Shown: positions 26,303 to 34,849 of the stretch, piece by piece
How the letters are laid out: each line of letters starts with the position of its first letter
How positions within the stretch are numbered: the stretch's first letter is position 1
Assembly (NCBI RefSeq): GCF_014646355.1
Contig: NZ_BMNH01000010.1
Coordinates: 124,001-188,000 of the forward strand
Source: Nonomuraea cavernae
Lineage (GTDB): Bacteria; Actinomycetota; Actinomycetes; Streptosporangiales; Streptosporangiaceae
Length of the DNA stretch: 64,000 nucleotides
Direction: 5' to 3'
The notes under the pieces: model-generated
Told to the model about the DNA's origin: nothing
The model's database searches: none
Seen by the model: only the letters and a program-made list of their open reading frames with translations
Translations under genes and position numbers: made by a program

Positions 26303-27301
26303 TCAGGCCGACTCGCGGCGGACCAGGTAGGTGTCGAGGATGACCACCGGCTGGCGCAGCTCCTCGCCGTTGATGCGGGCCACCAGCAGCTGCGCCATCT
26401 GCCGCCCCATGGCCTCGGTCGGCTGGTGCACGGTGGTCAGCGGCGGATCGGTGTGCAGGGCGGCCTTGGAGTCCTCGAACCCGACCACCGCCACGTCGCC
26501 CGGGACGGACCGGCCGGCGGCCTTCAGCACCCGCATCGCGCCCACCGCCATCAGGTCGGAGGCGGTGAACACCGCGTCGAGCCGCGGGTGCCGGTCGAGC
26601 AGCTCCCGCATCGCCGACGCGCCGCTCTCCTCGGAGAAGTCGCCATAGGCCACCAGCTCCGGCATGTCGGAGCTGAGCAGCGCGTCGCGGTAGCCCGCCA
26701 GGCGGTCGACGCCCACGCCCATGTCCTGCGGACCGGCGATGGTGGCGATGGCCGAGCGGCCGAGGCCCAGCAGGTGTTTGACCGCCTGCCGGGCGCCGGC
26801 CCGGTTGTCCATGTCGACGTAGCTGTAGGGGTCGAGGCCGACCGGGCGGCCGCCCAGCACGGTCGGCACGCCCATCGCCTCCAGCCGGCCCGGCAGCGGG
26901 TCGGCGCCGTGCAGCGACAGGAGCAGCACGCCGTCGACGTGCTGCCCCGTCAGGTAGTGCTCCAGCCGCTCGTGCTCCTCGGGCGACTGCGCCATCGCCA
27001 GGATGAGCTGCAACCCCGTCTCGGACAGCGCCGAGCCGATGCCGCGGATCGTGCCCGCGAAGTAGGGCTCGTCGAACACCCGCAGCTCCGACTCCGACAC
27101 CACCAGCGCCACCGTGTCGGTGCGCCGGGTGACCAGCGCCCTGGCCGCCCGGTTGGGCACGTAGCCCAGCTCCTGGATCGCCTGGTGGACGGCCTCGCGC
27201 GCCTTGGCGCTGACGTTGGGCGAGCCATTGATGACTCTCGACACCGTGCCCCGGCCGACCCCGGCCCGAGCCGCGACTGCCTCAAGAGTCGGTCGGTTCA
27301 T
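26303..27301 (-). CDS. cebR: LacI family regulator of the cellobiose operon (CebR)
   Basis: 332 residues. N-terminal helix-turn-helix TLEAVAARAGVGRGTVSRVINGSPNVS with hinge NRAARAL, followed by a periplasmic-binding-protein-like sensor domain (AVVGFEDSKAALHTDPPLTTV near the end). It should repress the ceb operon by binding TGGGAGCGCTCCCA, the known CebR box of Streptomyces; two perfect copies lie before cebE. It is the last gene of the operon and overlaps bglC by 20 bp, so it is likely co-transcribed with the genes it controls. Confidence 0.88.
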   Translation of the reverse strand: MNRPTLEAVAARAGVGRGTVSRVINGSPNVSAKAREAVHQAIQELGYVPNRAARALVTRRTDTVALVVSESELRVFDEPYFAGTIRGIGSALSETGLQLILAMAQSPEEHERLEHYLTGQHVDGVLLLSLHGADPLPGRLEAMGVPTVLGGRPVGLDPYSYVDMDNRAGARQAVKHLLGLGRSAIATIAGPQDMGVGVDRLAGYRDALLSSDMPELVAYGDFSEESGASAMRELLDRHPRLDAVFTASDLMAVGAMRVLKAAGRSVPGDVAVVGFEDSKAALHTDPPLTTVHQPTEAMGRQMAQLLVARINGEELRQPVVILDTYLVRRESA

Positions 27302-28691
27302 GTCGCCTATTCTGCCGGATGATCTCGGCGTACCAGAGAGCGCTGTCTTTCAGCACCCGGCGCTGGGTCTCGAAGTCGACGTGCACCAGGCCGAACCGCT
27401 TGCCGTACCCCCAGGCCCACTCGAAATTGTCCATCAGCGACCAGGCGAAGTAACCCTCCAGGGGCACGCCCGCCTCGATCGCCTCCCGGCAGGCGCGCAG
27501 ATGCGCGTCGAAGTAGTCGCGGCGCCCGGCGTCGTGCACCCGGCCCTGCTCCAGCACGTCGTCGAAGGCGGCGCCGTTCTCCGACACGACCAGCGGCAGC
27601 CGCGGGTAGTCCCGCGCCACCCTGGTCAGCACCTCCAGCAGCCCGTCCTGGTCGATCTCCCAGCCCATCGCCGTGACCGGGCGGCCGCCGTTGACGAACG
27701 ACACGTGCTCGCTGCCCACCCACGGCGAGGCCGTCTCGGTGGGCGCGGCCGCCGCCGACGCCTTGCCGCCGGGCGCGCCCGACACGGTGAAGCGGCTGTA
27801 GTAGTTGACCAGCAGCAGGTCGATCGGCGCGTTGATGGTCTTCAGGTCGCCGTCGGAGATGAAGTCCAGGTCCATGCCGAGGTCGTCGAGCACGTCGCGC
27901 GGGTAGCTCCCGGTCAGCAGCGCGTCGAGGAAGAACCGGTTCTGCAGCCCGTCGATGCGCCGGGCCGCGTCCAGGTCCTCCTCGCTGGAGGTCGCCGGGG
28001 TGACCGCGTAGAGGTTGACGCAGCCGCCCACCCGCGCCGCGCCCATGGCCTGTACGGCCAGCCCGTGCGCCAGGTTGAGGTGGTGGGCGGCCCGGACAGC
28101 GCTCTCCGGCTCACGACGGCCCGGCGCGTGCTCGCCCGAGGCGTAGCCGAGGAAGGCCGCGCACCACGGCTCGTTCACCGTGCTGAAGGTGTGCACGTGG
28201 TCCTTCAGCGCGTCGTGCACGGTCGAGGCGTAGTCGGCGAACCGCAGCGCGGTGTCGCGGTTCGGCCAGCCGCCCGCGTCCTCCAGCGCCTGGGGCAGGT
28301 CCCAGTGGTAGAGGGTCAGCCACGGGTCGATGCCGTGGCCGCGCAGCTCGTCGGTGAGCCGTTTGTAGAAGTCGAGCCCCCTGGCGTTGGCCTTCCCGGA
28401 CCCGTCGGGCTGGATCCGCGGCCACGACACCGAGAACCGGTAGGCGCTCAGGCCCAGCTCCGCCATGATCCCGACGTCCTCGCGGAACCGGTGGTAGTGG
28501 TCGATGGCCACGTCGGCGTGCTCGCCGCCGACCACCCGGCCGGGCGTCCTGGTGAACGTGTCCCAGATCGAGGTGCCGCGGCCGTCGGCCTCCACCGCGC
28601 CCTCGATCTGGTACGCCGAGGTGGCCGCGCCCCACGCGAACCCGGCGGGGAACCGGAGCTGGGAGCGTGTCTGCTCCTCTTGAGTCGTCAC
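27282..28691 (-). CDS. bglC: Family GH1 beta-glucosidase (BglC-like)
   Basis: 469 residues. Hydrolyses cellobiose and short cello-oligosaccharides to glucose in the cytoplasm (no signal peptide). GH1 motifs: FAWGAATSAYQIEGA at the start, STVNEPW (acid/base Glu, about residue 170), VVSENGAAFDD (nucleophile Glu, about residue 370) and EGYFAWSLMDNFEWAWGYGKRFGL at the end. The GTG start overlaps the cebG stop (GTGA), showing translational coupling. Its operon position after cebEFG matches Streptomyces. Confidence 0.95.
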   Translation of the reverse strand: MTTQEEQTRSQLRFPAGFAWGAATSAYQIEGAVEADGRGTSIWDTFTRTPGRVVGGEHADVAIDHYHRFREDVGIMAELGLSAYRFSVSWPRIQPDGSGKANARGLDFYKRLTDELRGHGIDPWLTLYHWDLPQALEDAGGWPNRDTALRFADYASTVHDALKDHVHTFSTVNEPWCAAFLGYASGEHAPGRREPESAVRAAHHLNLAHGLAVQAMGAARVGGCVNLYAVTPATSSEEDLDAARRIDGLQNRFFLDALLTGSYPRDVLDDLGMDLDFISDGDLKTINAPIDLLLVNYYSRFTVSGAPGGKASAAAAPTETASPWVGSEHVSFVNGGRPVTAMGWEIDQDGLLEVLTRVARDYPRLPLVVSENGAAFDDVLEQGRVHDAGRRDYFDAHLRACREAIEAGVPLEGYFAWSLMDNFEWAWGYGKRFGLVHVDFETQRRVLKDSALWYAEIIRQNRRHEPTDS

Positions 28692-29542
28692 GCTTTGACC
28701 GCACCTTCCATAAGTCCGCCGACGATCTGCCGGCCGAACAGCACGAAAACCACGAAGAGGGGGAGGACGGAGGCGGCGGTGCCGGTGAACAGCATCACGT
28801 AGTCGGTGCCGTGCGCCTGGTTGAGAGCCGCGATGGACGTCTGCACCACCGGGTTGTCCGGCAGCAGCACGATGAGCGGCCACATGAACTCGTTCCACGT
28901 CTGCATGAACACGAGCAGCGCGAGCACCGCCATGCCCGGCCGGAGCGCGGGCAGGACGACCTTGCGATAGATGCCCAGCGTGGACGCCCCGTCGACCCTG
29001 GCCGCCTCGACCAGTTCGTCGGGGACCGCCTGGGAGGCGTACTGGGTCATCATGAACACGCCGAACCCGTTGACCAGGAACGGCAGGATCACCGCCTGCA
29101 ACTGTCCGGTCCAGCCGAGCGTCACCATGAGCTCGTACAACGGGACGATGCCCATCTGCTGCAGCGGCACCATCATGGTGACCAGGATCAGCCCGAGCAG
29201 GATCTTCGAGCCGCGGAAGCGCAGCTTGGCGAAGGCGAAGCCGGCCAGCGTCGAGATGAGCACCACCGACACGGTCACCGTCGTGGCCACGATCGCGGAG
29301 TTGACCAGGCCGGTGATGAAGTAGGCGTCCTCGGTGGAGAGCAGCCGCCGGACGTTCTCGCCCAGATGGCCGCCCGGCAGGAACGGCGGCGGCACGTCGA
29401 GCGCGTCGTCGTTCGTCCGCGTCGCCATGATGAACATGTAGTAGATCGGAAAGGCCGACAGCAGCAGCGCGAAGGCCAGCACGACCTTGGTGAGAAGCCC
29501 CGCGTCCCACAGTCGGTTGGCCGGTTGCCCGGTGGTCGTCAT
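28688..29542 (-). CDS. cebG: Cellobiose ABC transporter permease (CebG-like)
   Basis: 284 residues, six membrane helices, MalG class. The EAA loop for the ATPase contact is ELVEAARVDGASTLGIYRKVVLPALRPG, about residues 190-217. Other helices include VVLAFALLLSAFPIYYMFI at the start. ATG overlaps the cebF stop by 4 bp. No ATPase gene is in the operon, so an MsiK-type shared ATPase is needed. Confidence 0.92.
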   Translation of the reverse strand: MTTTGQPANRLWDAGLLTKVVLAFALLLSAFPIYYMFIMATRTNDDALDVPPPFLPGGHLGENVRRLLSTEDAYFITGLVNSAIVATTVTVSVVLISTLAGFAFAKLRFRGSKILLGLILVTMMVPLQQMGIVPLYELMVTLGWTGQLQAVILPFLVNGFGVFMMTQYASQAVPDELVEAARVDGASTLGIYRKVVLPALRPGMAVLALLVFMQTWNEFMWPLIVLLPDNPVVQTSIAALNQAHGTDYVMLFTGTAASVLPLFVVFVLFGRQIVGGLMEGAVKA

Positions 29543-30492
29543 CGCGCACCCCCGATGCGGCGTGTGAACCAGTAGTTGATCATCGTGCCGATGAGGATCA
29601 GCACGAACAGCAGCCAGGCGGCGGCCGAGGCATAGCCGATCTCGAAGCCGCCGCGGAAGGCGGCCTCGACGATGAACATCGCCACGGTCTGGTACTGGCC
29701 GGTGGTGCCGCCGGTCATCATCTGCTCGCCCTCGAACATGACCGGCTCGGTGAACAGCGTCAGGCCGCCGATGGTCGAGATGAAGACGACGAACACGATG
29801 GTCGGCCGCAGCATCGGCAGCGTGATCTGCCAGAACTGCCGTCGCGCGGACGCGCCGTCGATGGCCGCGGCCTCGTAGAGATCCTTGGGGATCGTCTGCA
29901 TGGCGGCCAGCAGGATGATCGAGTTGTAGCCGGTCCAGCGCCAGTCGACCATCGTGGCGATGGCGATCCAGGAGGACCACTTCTCGTTCTGCCAGGCGAT
30001 CGGCTCGATGCCCACCAGGCCGAGGATCCAGTTGAACAAGCCGTAGTCGCGGCTGTAGAGCTGGCTGAAGATGACCGCCACGGCCACGACCGAAGTGATC
30101 ATCGGCAGCAGCACGCCCAGGCGGAGCAGCAGCCGGCCCCTCAGGCGCTTGTTCAGCGCGTTGGCCAGCAGCAGGGCGAGGATCATCTGGGGCACGGTGG
30201 CCAGCACGAACATGCCGATCGTGTTGAACACCGCGTTCCAGAACTCGGTGTCCGCGATCAGCTCGACGTAGTTGCCGAAGCCGGTGAAGGTCCGCTGCCC
30301 GGCGAGCTCCGCGTCGTGCAGCGAGAGCCAGAAGGTGTAGATCAGGGGGAAGACCCCGAAAATTGCGAAAAGCAGGAAGTAGGGCGACACCAGGAGATAG
30401 GGCATGCCCTTGATGTCGAAGCGCGTCATTGGCCGTCTGGGTGCCGTCCGCTTGCCGGGCGCTTGTCGCGGTGGCGAGAGCTGGAGAGTCAT
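29539..30492 (-). CDS. cebF: Cellobiose ABC transporter permease (CebF-like)
   Basis: 317 residues, six membrane helices, MalF class without a large periplasmic insertion. The N-terminus is basic and cytoplasmic; helix 1 is LVSPYFLLFAIFGVFPLIYTF. The EAA loop is DLYEAAAIDGASARRQFWQITLPMLRP. Starts 73 nt after the cebE stop, with a strong hairpin in that gap; stop overlaps cebG by 4 bp. Confidence 0.92.
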   Translation of the reverse strand: MTLQLSPPRQAPGKRTAPRRPMTRFDIKGMPYLLVSPYFLLFAIFGVFPLIYTFWLSLHDAELAGQRTFTGFGNYVELIADTEFWNAVFNTIGMFVLATVPQMILALLLANALNKRLRGRLLLRLGVLLPMITSVVAVAVIFSQLYSRDYGLFNWILGLVGIEPIAWQNEKWSSWIAIATMVDWRWTGYNSIILLAAMQTIPKDLYEAAAIDGASARRQFWQITLPMLRPTIVFVVFISTIGGLTLFTEPVMFEGEQMMTGGTTGQYQTVAMFIVEAAFRGGFEIGYASAAAWLLFVLILIGTMINYWFTRRIGGAR

Positions 30493-30518
30493 GGAAGCCT
30501 TTCGAGCCAGGTCAGGAG

Positions 30519-30549
30519 GGTGGCGCCGGCGGAGGGAGCCGGCGCCACC
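30519..30549 (-). terminator. Strong intra-operon hairpin between cebE and cebF
   Basis: Perfect 12-bp stem GGTGGCGCCGGC/GCCGGCGCCACC with a 7-nt loop, just after the cebE stop (30565). No T run follows, so it probably acts as a partial terminator or mRNA stabiliser, keeping the binding protein more abundant than the permeases. Confidence 0.7.
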
Positions 30550-30564
30550 CGGTCCAGGGGCGGG

Positions 30565-31890
30565 TCAGCCCGCTGCCTTGACGCCTGCCGCGACGAACTT
30601 CGACCAGGCCTCGTCGTACTTGATCGCACCCTGGTCCATGCCCTCGAGCACCTTCTCCACGGAGGTCTTGACCTGGGCGTGCTTCTCGCCGAGGAACACC
30701 GGGAGCAGGTCCTTCACCGAGGCCGAGAAGATCTCGCCGGTCGGCACGTCGTTGAAGTACTCGTTCTTGAGGCCGGAGACCTCAGGGTCCTGCTGGGCCG
30801 GGATGGAGCTCGGGAACGCGCCCGCCTCCTTGAAGGCCGCGACGTGGCCCTCCTTGCCCGTCAGGTAGTTGAGCACCTCGGCGGCTTCCTTCGGGTGCTT
30901 GGTCTGCTTGGGCACCGCCAGCCAGGAGCCGCCCCAGTTGCCCGAGCCGCCCGGCACGGCAGCGACGTCCCAGTTGCCCTTGTTCGCCTCACCGGCCGCG
31001 CCGGAGATCACGCCGAGCATCCACGACGGGCAGCCCATGGTGGCGAAGTCGCCGCCCTTGATGGCCTTGTTCCACGGCGGGCTGAACGCCTGCAGCTTGG
31101 CCGTCAGGCCTTCCTGGCTGAACTTCTGCACCCAGTCGAAGGCGGTCTTGACGGCCGGGTTGCTCTCGATGACCAGTTTGTTGCTCTTGTCGAAGTAGGA
31201 CACGTTGCCGTTCTTCGGCGCCTCCTGCGACAGGATCACGTTGTAGATGGTGTTGGGGCCGTCCATCCACTTCGCGCCCGTGTCCGCGGCCGAGAACTTC
31301 TTGCCCGCCTCCAGATAGGCGTTCCAGTCCGGCCACAGCTTGCCGACCTCCTCACGCTCGGTCGGCAGGCCGGCCTTCTTGAACAGGTCCTTGCGGTAGC
31401 ACATGGTCATGCCGCCGATGTCGGTGCCCAGCGCGAACAGCTTGCCGTCGGCGTTGACGCCCGACTCCCACTTGGCCGCGGGGAAGTCGGCCTTGCGGCT
31501 CTGCAGGCCGTACTCGCCGAGGTCGGTGAAGAACTGCGGGCGGGCGGCCATGAGGCCCATCGCGCCCTCGTCGATGCCGACCACGTCACCTGCGCCTGCC
31601 CCCGCCTGGAGGCGCTGGAGGAGCTGCGGCAAGTAGACGTCCTCGAAGCGGTCGGTCAGGTTCTGGTACTTGATCTGGATGTTCGGGTGCTCGGCGTTCC
31701 ACTTCTTGACCGCTTCGTCATAGCCGAAGTTCTCGCCGCCGCCGAAGGTGTGCACGTTGATGGTGACCGGCTCGGCGGCCGCGGCGCTGCTCTGTGACGC
31801 GGCCGGAGTGGAGCTGCCGCCGCACGCGGCGGTGACTGCCAGAGCGGTGAGCGCGACACCGGCTACTACAAAACGCTTGTGGTTCGTCAT
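30565..31890 (-). CDS. cebE: Cellobiose-binding lipoprotein (CebE-like)
   Basis: 441 residues. Lipobox LAVTAACGG gives a lipidated Cys at about residue 23, then a Ser/Ala-rich linker. The mature part is a type 1 extracellular solute-binding protein: VTINVHTFGGGENFGYDEAVKKW, WNAEHPNIQIKYQ, GGMTMCYRKDLFKKAGLP and GNWGGSWLAVPKQTKHP (hydrophobic sugar-contact region). It delivers cello-oligosaccharides to CebFG. First gene of the operon; promoter and two CebR boxes lie upstream. Ligand is inferred from operon content and operators. Confidence 0.9.
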   Translation of the reverse strand: MTNHKRFVVAGVALTALAVTAACGGSSTPAASQSSAAAAEPVTINVHTFGGGENFGYDEAVKKWNAEHPNIQIKYQNLTDRFEDVYLPQLLQRLQAGAGAGDVVGIDEGAMGLMAARPQFFTDLGEYGLQSRKADFPAAKWESGVNADGKLFALGTDIGGMTMCYRKDLFKKAGLPTEREEVGKLWPDWNAYLEAGKKFSAADTGAKWMDGPNTIYNVILSQEAPKNGNVSYFDKSNKLVIESNPAVKTAFDWVQKFSQEGLTAKLQAFSPPWNKAIKGGDFATMGCPSWMLGVISGAAGEANKGNWDVAAVPGGSGNWGGSWLAVPKQTKHPKEAAEVLNYLTGKEGHVAAFKEAGAFPSSIPAQQDPEVSGLKNEYFNDVPTGEIFSASVKDLLPVFLGEKHAQVKTSVEKVLEGMDQGAIKYDEAWSKFVAAGVKAAG

Positions 31891-31959
31891 TCCGTACCCC
31901 TCTTGGGTGTGGCTGTGGGAGGTGCGTCGCGGCTTGCCGCCGCGGGTGGGAGAAATCCT

Positions 31960-31973
31960 TGGGAGCGCTCCCA
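31960..31973. promoter_or_regulatory. CebR operator 1 (TGGGAGCGCTCCCA)
   Basis: Perfect 14-bp palindrome, identical to the CebR consensus known from Streptomyces. It lies 70-83 nt upstream of the cebE ATG and immediately downstream of a possible minus-strand promoter whose -35 (TTGACG) is at 32000-32005, so binding here should block transcription start or escape. Confidence 0.9.
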
Positions 31974-32089
31974 CAAAGAGTGCCCGTACGGCGTCCGGGC
32001 GTCAACGTCCCGAAACGGAACCGTTACCGATGAGGCGTTTTGACACCATGGAAACGGACTCTAGCTGCGAAACATCTCAAAAAGGTTGC

Positions 32090-32103
32090 TGGGAGCGCTC
32101 CCA
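32090..32103. promoter_or_regulatory. CebR operator 2 (TGGGAGCGCTCCCA)
   Basis: Second perfect copy, centre-to-centre 130 bp from operator 1 and upstream of the promoter. Two boxes bracketing a promoter suggest looping or cooperative repression. It also lies 39 nt beyond the stop codon of the sigma factor gene, so control of that gene is unlikely. Confidence 0.88.
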
Positions 32104-32141
32104 TCCCATGGGCACCGTTTGTGCCCAACCCGGACAACTGC

Positions 32142-33383
32142 CTAGGAGCAGGCGCCGGCGCGGTCGAGCAGCAGCCTGCGCTCGCGCTCGTTGCGCGTCA
32201 TCGAGGCCGCCCGCTCGAACTCCGCCCGCGCCTCGGCCAGGCGCCCCAGCCGGGCCAGCAGGTCGCCGCGCACACTCGGCAGCAGGTGGTAGCCCTTGAG
32301 CGACGGCTCGCCGGCGATCTGGTCGACCAGGTCCAGCCCGGCCGCCGGGCCGTAGGCCATGGCGAGCGCGACCGCCCGGTTCAGCTCCACGACGGGCGAG
32401 CGCGCGAGCGGCGCCAGCTCGTCGTACAGCGCGGTGATGCGCTCCCAGTCGGTGTCCTCGGGGGTGAGCGCCCGGGCGTGGCAGGCCGCGATGGCCGCCT
32501 GCAGTGTGTACGGGCCGCGCGGGCCGGCGAGCTCCTCGGCCCGGTCGAGGGCGGCCAGCCCGCGGCCGATGAGCAGGCGGTCCCAGAGCGCGCGGTCCTG
32601 GTCCATCAGCAGGATCGGCTCGCCGGACGGCCCGACGCGCGCCCGCGCCCGCGACGCCTGGATCTCCATCAGCGCGACCAGCCCGTGCACCTCGGCCTGC
32701 CGGGGCATCAGCCCGGCCAGCACCCGGCCGAGCCGCAGCGCGTCGTCGCACAGCGCGGGCCGCATCCAGTCGCCGCCCGCGGTGGCCGAGTAGCCCTCGT
32801 TGAAGACGAGATAGATCACCTCCAGCACCGAGGCCAGCCGCCCCGCGAGCTCGTCGCCCTGCGGCACCTCGAACGGGACCTTCCGGTCGGCCAGCGTTCG
32901 TTTGGCCCGGACGATCCGCTGCGCCACGGTGGACTCGGGCACCAGGAAGGCCCGGGCGATCTCGTCGGTCGTAAGCCCGCCGAGCACCCGCAGCGTCATC
33001 GCCACCCGGGCCTCGGTCGACAGCACCGGATGGCAGGCGGTGAACACCAGCCGGAGCAGGTCGTCCTCGATCTCCTCGACGTCGGGGAGCTCGTCCTCGC
33101 CGTCGAGGTCGCGGCCGAGCTCGACCAGCTTGCGCTCGTAGCGTTCCTGGCGGCGCAGCAGGTCGACGGCGCGCCGCTTGGACACCGCCATGAGCCAGGC
33201 GCCCGGGTTGCGCGGCACGCCCGACTCCGGCCACTGCTCCAGCGCCGCGACCAGCGCGTCCTGCGCGAGCTCCTCGGCCAGGCCGAGGTCGCCGTGCACC
33301 ATCCGGGCCAGCCCGGCGATGAGGCGGGCCGCCTCGATCCGCCACACCGCCTCGATCGCCTGGTGGGTCTCGGAAGCCGTCAC
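32142..33383 (-). CDS. ECF sigma factor of the ECF42 (DGPF-associated) type
   Basis: 413 residues, longer than ordinary ECF sigma factors. Region 2 (AARLIAGLARMVHGDLGLAEELAQDALVAALEQWP, PGAWLMAVSKRRAVDLLRR), region 4 (RVLGGLTTDEIARAFLVPESTVAQRIVRAKR), then about 230 residues of helical TPR-like extension (FNEGYSATAGGDWMRPALCDDALRLGRVL). This architecture plus the adjacent DGPF/YCII gene defines the ECF42 group, which has no anti-sigma factor and is thought to be controlled through its C-terminal extension. A GTG start at 33383 is chosen by homology; the Shine-Dalgarno is weak. Confidence 0.88.
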   Translation of the reverse strand: MTASETHQAIEAVWRIEAARLIAGLARMVHGDLGLAEELAQDALVAALEQWPESGVPRNPGAWLMAVSKRRAVDLLRRQERYERKLVELGRDLDGEDELPDVEEIEDDLLRLVFTACHPVLSTEARVAMTLRVLGGLTTDEIARAFLVPESTVAQRIVRAKRTLADRKVPFEVPQGDELAGRLASVLEVIYLVFNEGYSATAGGDWMRPALCDDALRLGRVLAGLMPRQAEVHGLVALMEIQASRARARVGPSGEPILLMDQDRALWDRLLIGRGLAALDRAEELAGPRGPYTLQAAIAACHARALTPEDTDWERITALYDELAPLARSPVVELNRAVALAMAYGPAAGLDLVDQIAGEPSLKGYHLLPSVRGDLLARLGRLAEARAEFERAASMTRNERERRLLLDRAGACS

Positions 33384-33411
33384 CGGCCCATGAGAGCAGC
33401 CCCCGGGCCCG

Positions 33412-33475
33412 CCCGCAACCGCGCCCGCGACGCGCCCGTCCGGCCCGCAACCGCGCCCGCGACGCGCCCGTCCGG
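33412..33475. repeat. Perfect tandem duplication of a 32-bp unit
   Basis: Two exact head-to-tail copies (33412-33443 and 33444-33475), starting CCCGCAACCG and ending CCCGTCCGG, in the 170-bp gap between the DGPF gene and the sigma gene. All-GC, so it may form structure in the sigma mRNA leader. Confidence 0.85.
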
Positions 33476-33553
33476 CCCGGAATCTCGTGCCGGGCCGCGA
33501 TCTCGAGACGGCCCGCGGGCCCGCCACCGGCCAGGCGTGGCGGGGCGACAGGA

Positions 33554-33991
33554 TCAAGCGCCTTCGTGGCCCTCCAGGGACCCGCGCAGGGCGCGCTCGC
33601 GCTCGGCGGTCTCGGGCGACATCGACTCGGGCGGCAGGTCGGTCGGGTCGAACACCTGCCACACGTGCAGGCCGACGCCGTCGCGCCCGGCCGGGACGGG
33701 GACCCGCATCGCCCATTCGAGGGCCTCCTCGCGCGACTTGACCTGGATCAGCCAGAAGCCGGCGATGAGCTCCTTGGCCTCGGTGAACGGCCCGTCGAGC
33801 ACGGTCGCCCTGCCCCCGCTGTAGGCGATGCGGGCACCGTGCGAGCTGGGGTAGAGCCCCTCGGCGGCCAGCAGGACCCCGGCCTTGACCAGCGACTCGT
33901 TGTACGCGGTCATCGCGTCCACCAGCTCCTGGCTGGGCATGACGCCGGCCTCGGTCTCCTCGTTGCCCCTGCCAACGATCATGAACTTCAC
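33554..33991 (-). CDS. YCII-related DGPF-domain protein
   Basis: 145 residues. Begins VKFMIVGRGNEETEAG and carries the signature VLDGPFTEAKELIAGFW (DGPF at about residues 71-74), then EEALEWAMRVP. DGPF proteins are the typical genomic partner of ECF42 sigma factors and are thought to be part of their target regulon. GTG 33991 is chosen because AAGGAGGT lies 9 nt upstream and the fold starts there. Upstream of, and probably co-transcribed with, the sigma gene. Confidence 0.9.
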   Translation of the reverse strand: MKFMIVGRGNEETEAGVMPSQELVDAMTAYNESLVKAGVLLAAEGLYPSSHGARIAYSGGRATVLDGPFTEAKELIAGFWLIQVKSREEALEWAMRVPVPAGRDGVGLHVWQVFDPTDLPPESMSPETAERERALRGSLEGHEGA

Positions 33992-34101
33992 GACGCCGAC
34001 CTCCTTCGTCCGTTGCCGGGGCCCCGGCCGGACCCCGCGCTCACCAACGCGTCGAACTCCGTGCCCGCGAATCGACACGTCCCGCCAGATTGTTCCGGAA
34101 A

Positions 34102-34146
34102 CCGGCGAGCGCGCACCCGAGGGGGAGTGGGGCGCGCGCTCGCCGG
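34102..34146 (-). terminator. Hairpin after the CHAP-domain gene
   Basis: Perfect 13-bp stem CCGGCGAGCGCGC/GCGCGCTCGCCGG with a 19-nt loop, 23 nt beyond the CHAP stop codon on the minus strand. Confidence 0.7.
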
Positions 34147-34168
34147 AAGGGGGAGGCGGAAAGGAGGG

Positions 34169-34831
34169 TCAGGCCGCGTACGACGGGTAGCCGTAGCCGA
34201 CGACCTGCCACTTGGGCCGGACCCGCTCCTCGACCTTGCCGTTGCCGGTGTTGCCCTCGATGGTGGTCAGCGTGCCGTTGCCGTTGTCCTTGACGACGAA
34301 GCCCACGTGGTTGATCGAGCCGATGCTCTTGCTGCCGCTCCAGGCGAAGAAGACGACGGCGCCGGGCTCGGGGGTGGTGCCCCAGCGGCCCTGGTCGGCG
34401 AACCACTGGGCGTGCGTCACGGTGTAGGCGTCCCAGCCGATCTGGGACCGGGCGCCGGCGTTCTCGCCGACCCAGGAGACGAACATCGCGCACCAGGCGG
34501 CGTTGAGGTAGGCGGCCCGGTTGCCGCCGTCACGGGCGATCGTCTCGGCGGCGCGCTGCGAGCCCGCGTACCACTTCTGGAACTTGGTGCCTCCCCCGTA
34601 GGCGTTCTCCGAGATGCCGATCTGGGACCTGGCCAGGGCGAGCACCTGATCCGCCGTCACGCTGACCACGTCGGCCTTGGCCGGGGTCTCCGCGCCGGCG
34701 CCCGCGTGCTGGGGGGTGTCGGCGGCGGCGGGGGCGACGACGCCGAAGGCCGCGGTGGCGGTGAGGGTGACGCCCAGGGCGGCGCGGGCGGCGTGGCGCC
34801 TGAGGGCATGGGAAAGACGACTGACGGCCAT
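34169..34831 (-). CDS. Secreted CHAP-domain cell-wall hydrolase
   Basis: 220 residues. Signal peptide (LGVTLTATAAFGVVAPAAA), a short helical region (VLALARSQIGISENAYGGGTKFQKWY) and a CHAP/NlpC-like amidase core with catalytic Cys in NAAWCAMFVSWVGENAG and His in INHVGFVVK. Probably cleaves peptidoglycan stem peptides outside the cell. ATG 34831 follows GAGGAG by 10 nt; an upstream in-frame start would lie before the ribosome site. Control by a ydaO riboswitch upstream fits a wall-remodelling enzyme. Confidence 0.88.
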   Translation of the reverse strand: MAVSRLSHALRRHAARAALGVTLTATAAFGVVAPAAADTPQHAGAGAETPAKADVVSVTADQVLALARSQIGISENAYGGGTKFQKWYAGSQRAAETIARDGGNRAAYLNAAWCAMFVSWVGENAGARSQIGWDAYTVTHAQWFADQGRWGTTPEPGAVVFFAWSGSKSIGSINHVGFVVKDNGNGTLTTIEGNTGNGKVEERVRPKWQVVGYGYPSYAA

Positions 34832-34849
34832 CGGTGGGGGACTCCTCGC

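Noticed and set aside
27282..29549. Extended 755-codon frame for the beta-glucosidase
   Set aside because: GH1 homology starts at GTG 28691, which overlaps the cebG stop; the upstream part is a shadow of the permease gene.
32109..32127. TGGGCAC-CGTTT-GTGCCCA hairpin downstream of the sigma gene
   Set aside because: A perfect 7-bp stem, but short and without T run; cannot be called a terminator with confidence.
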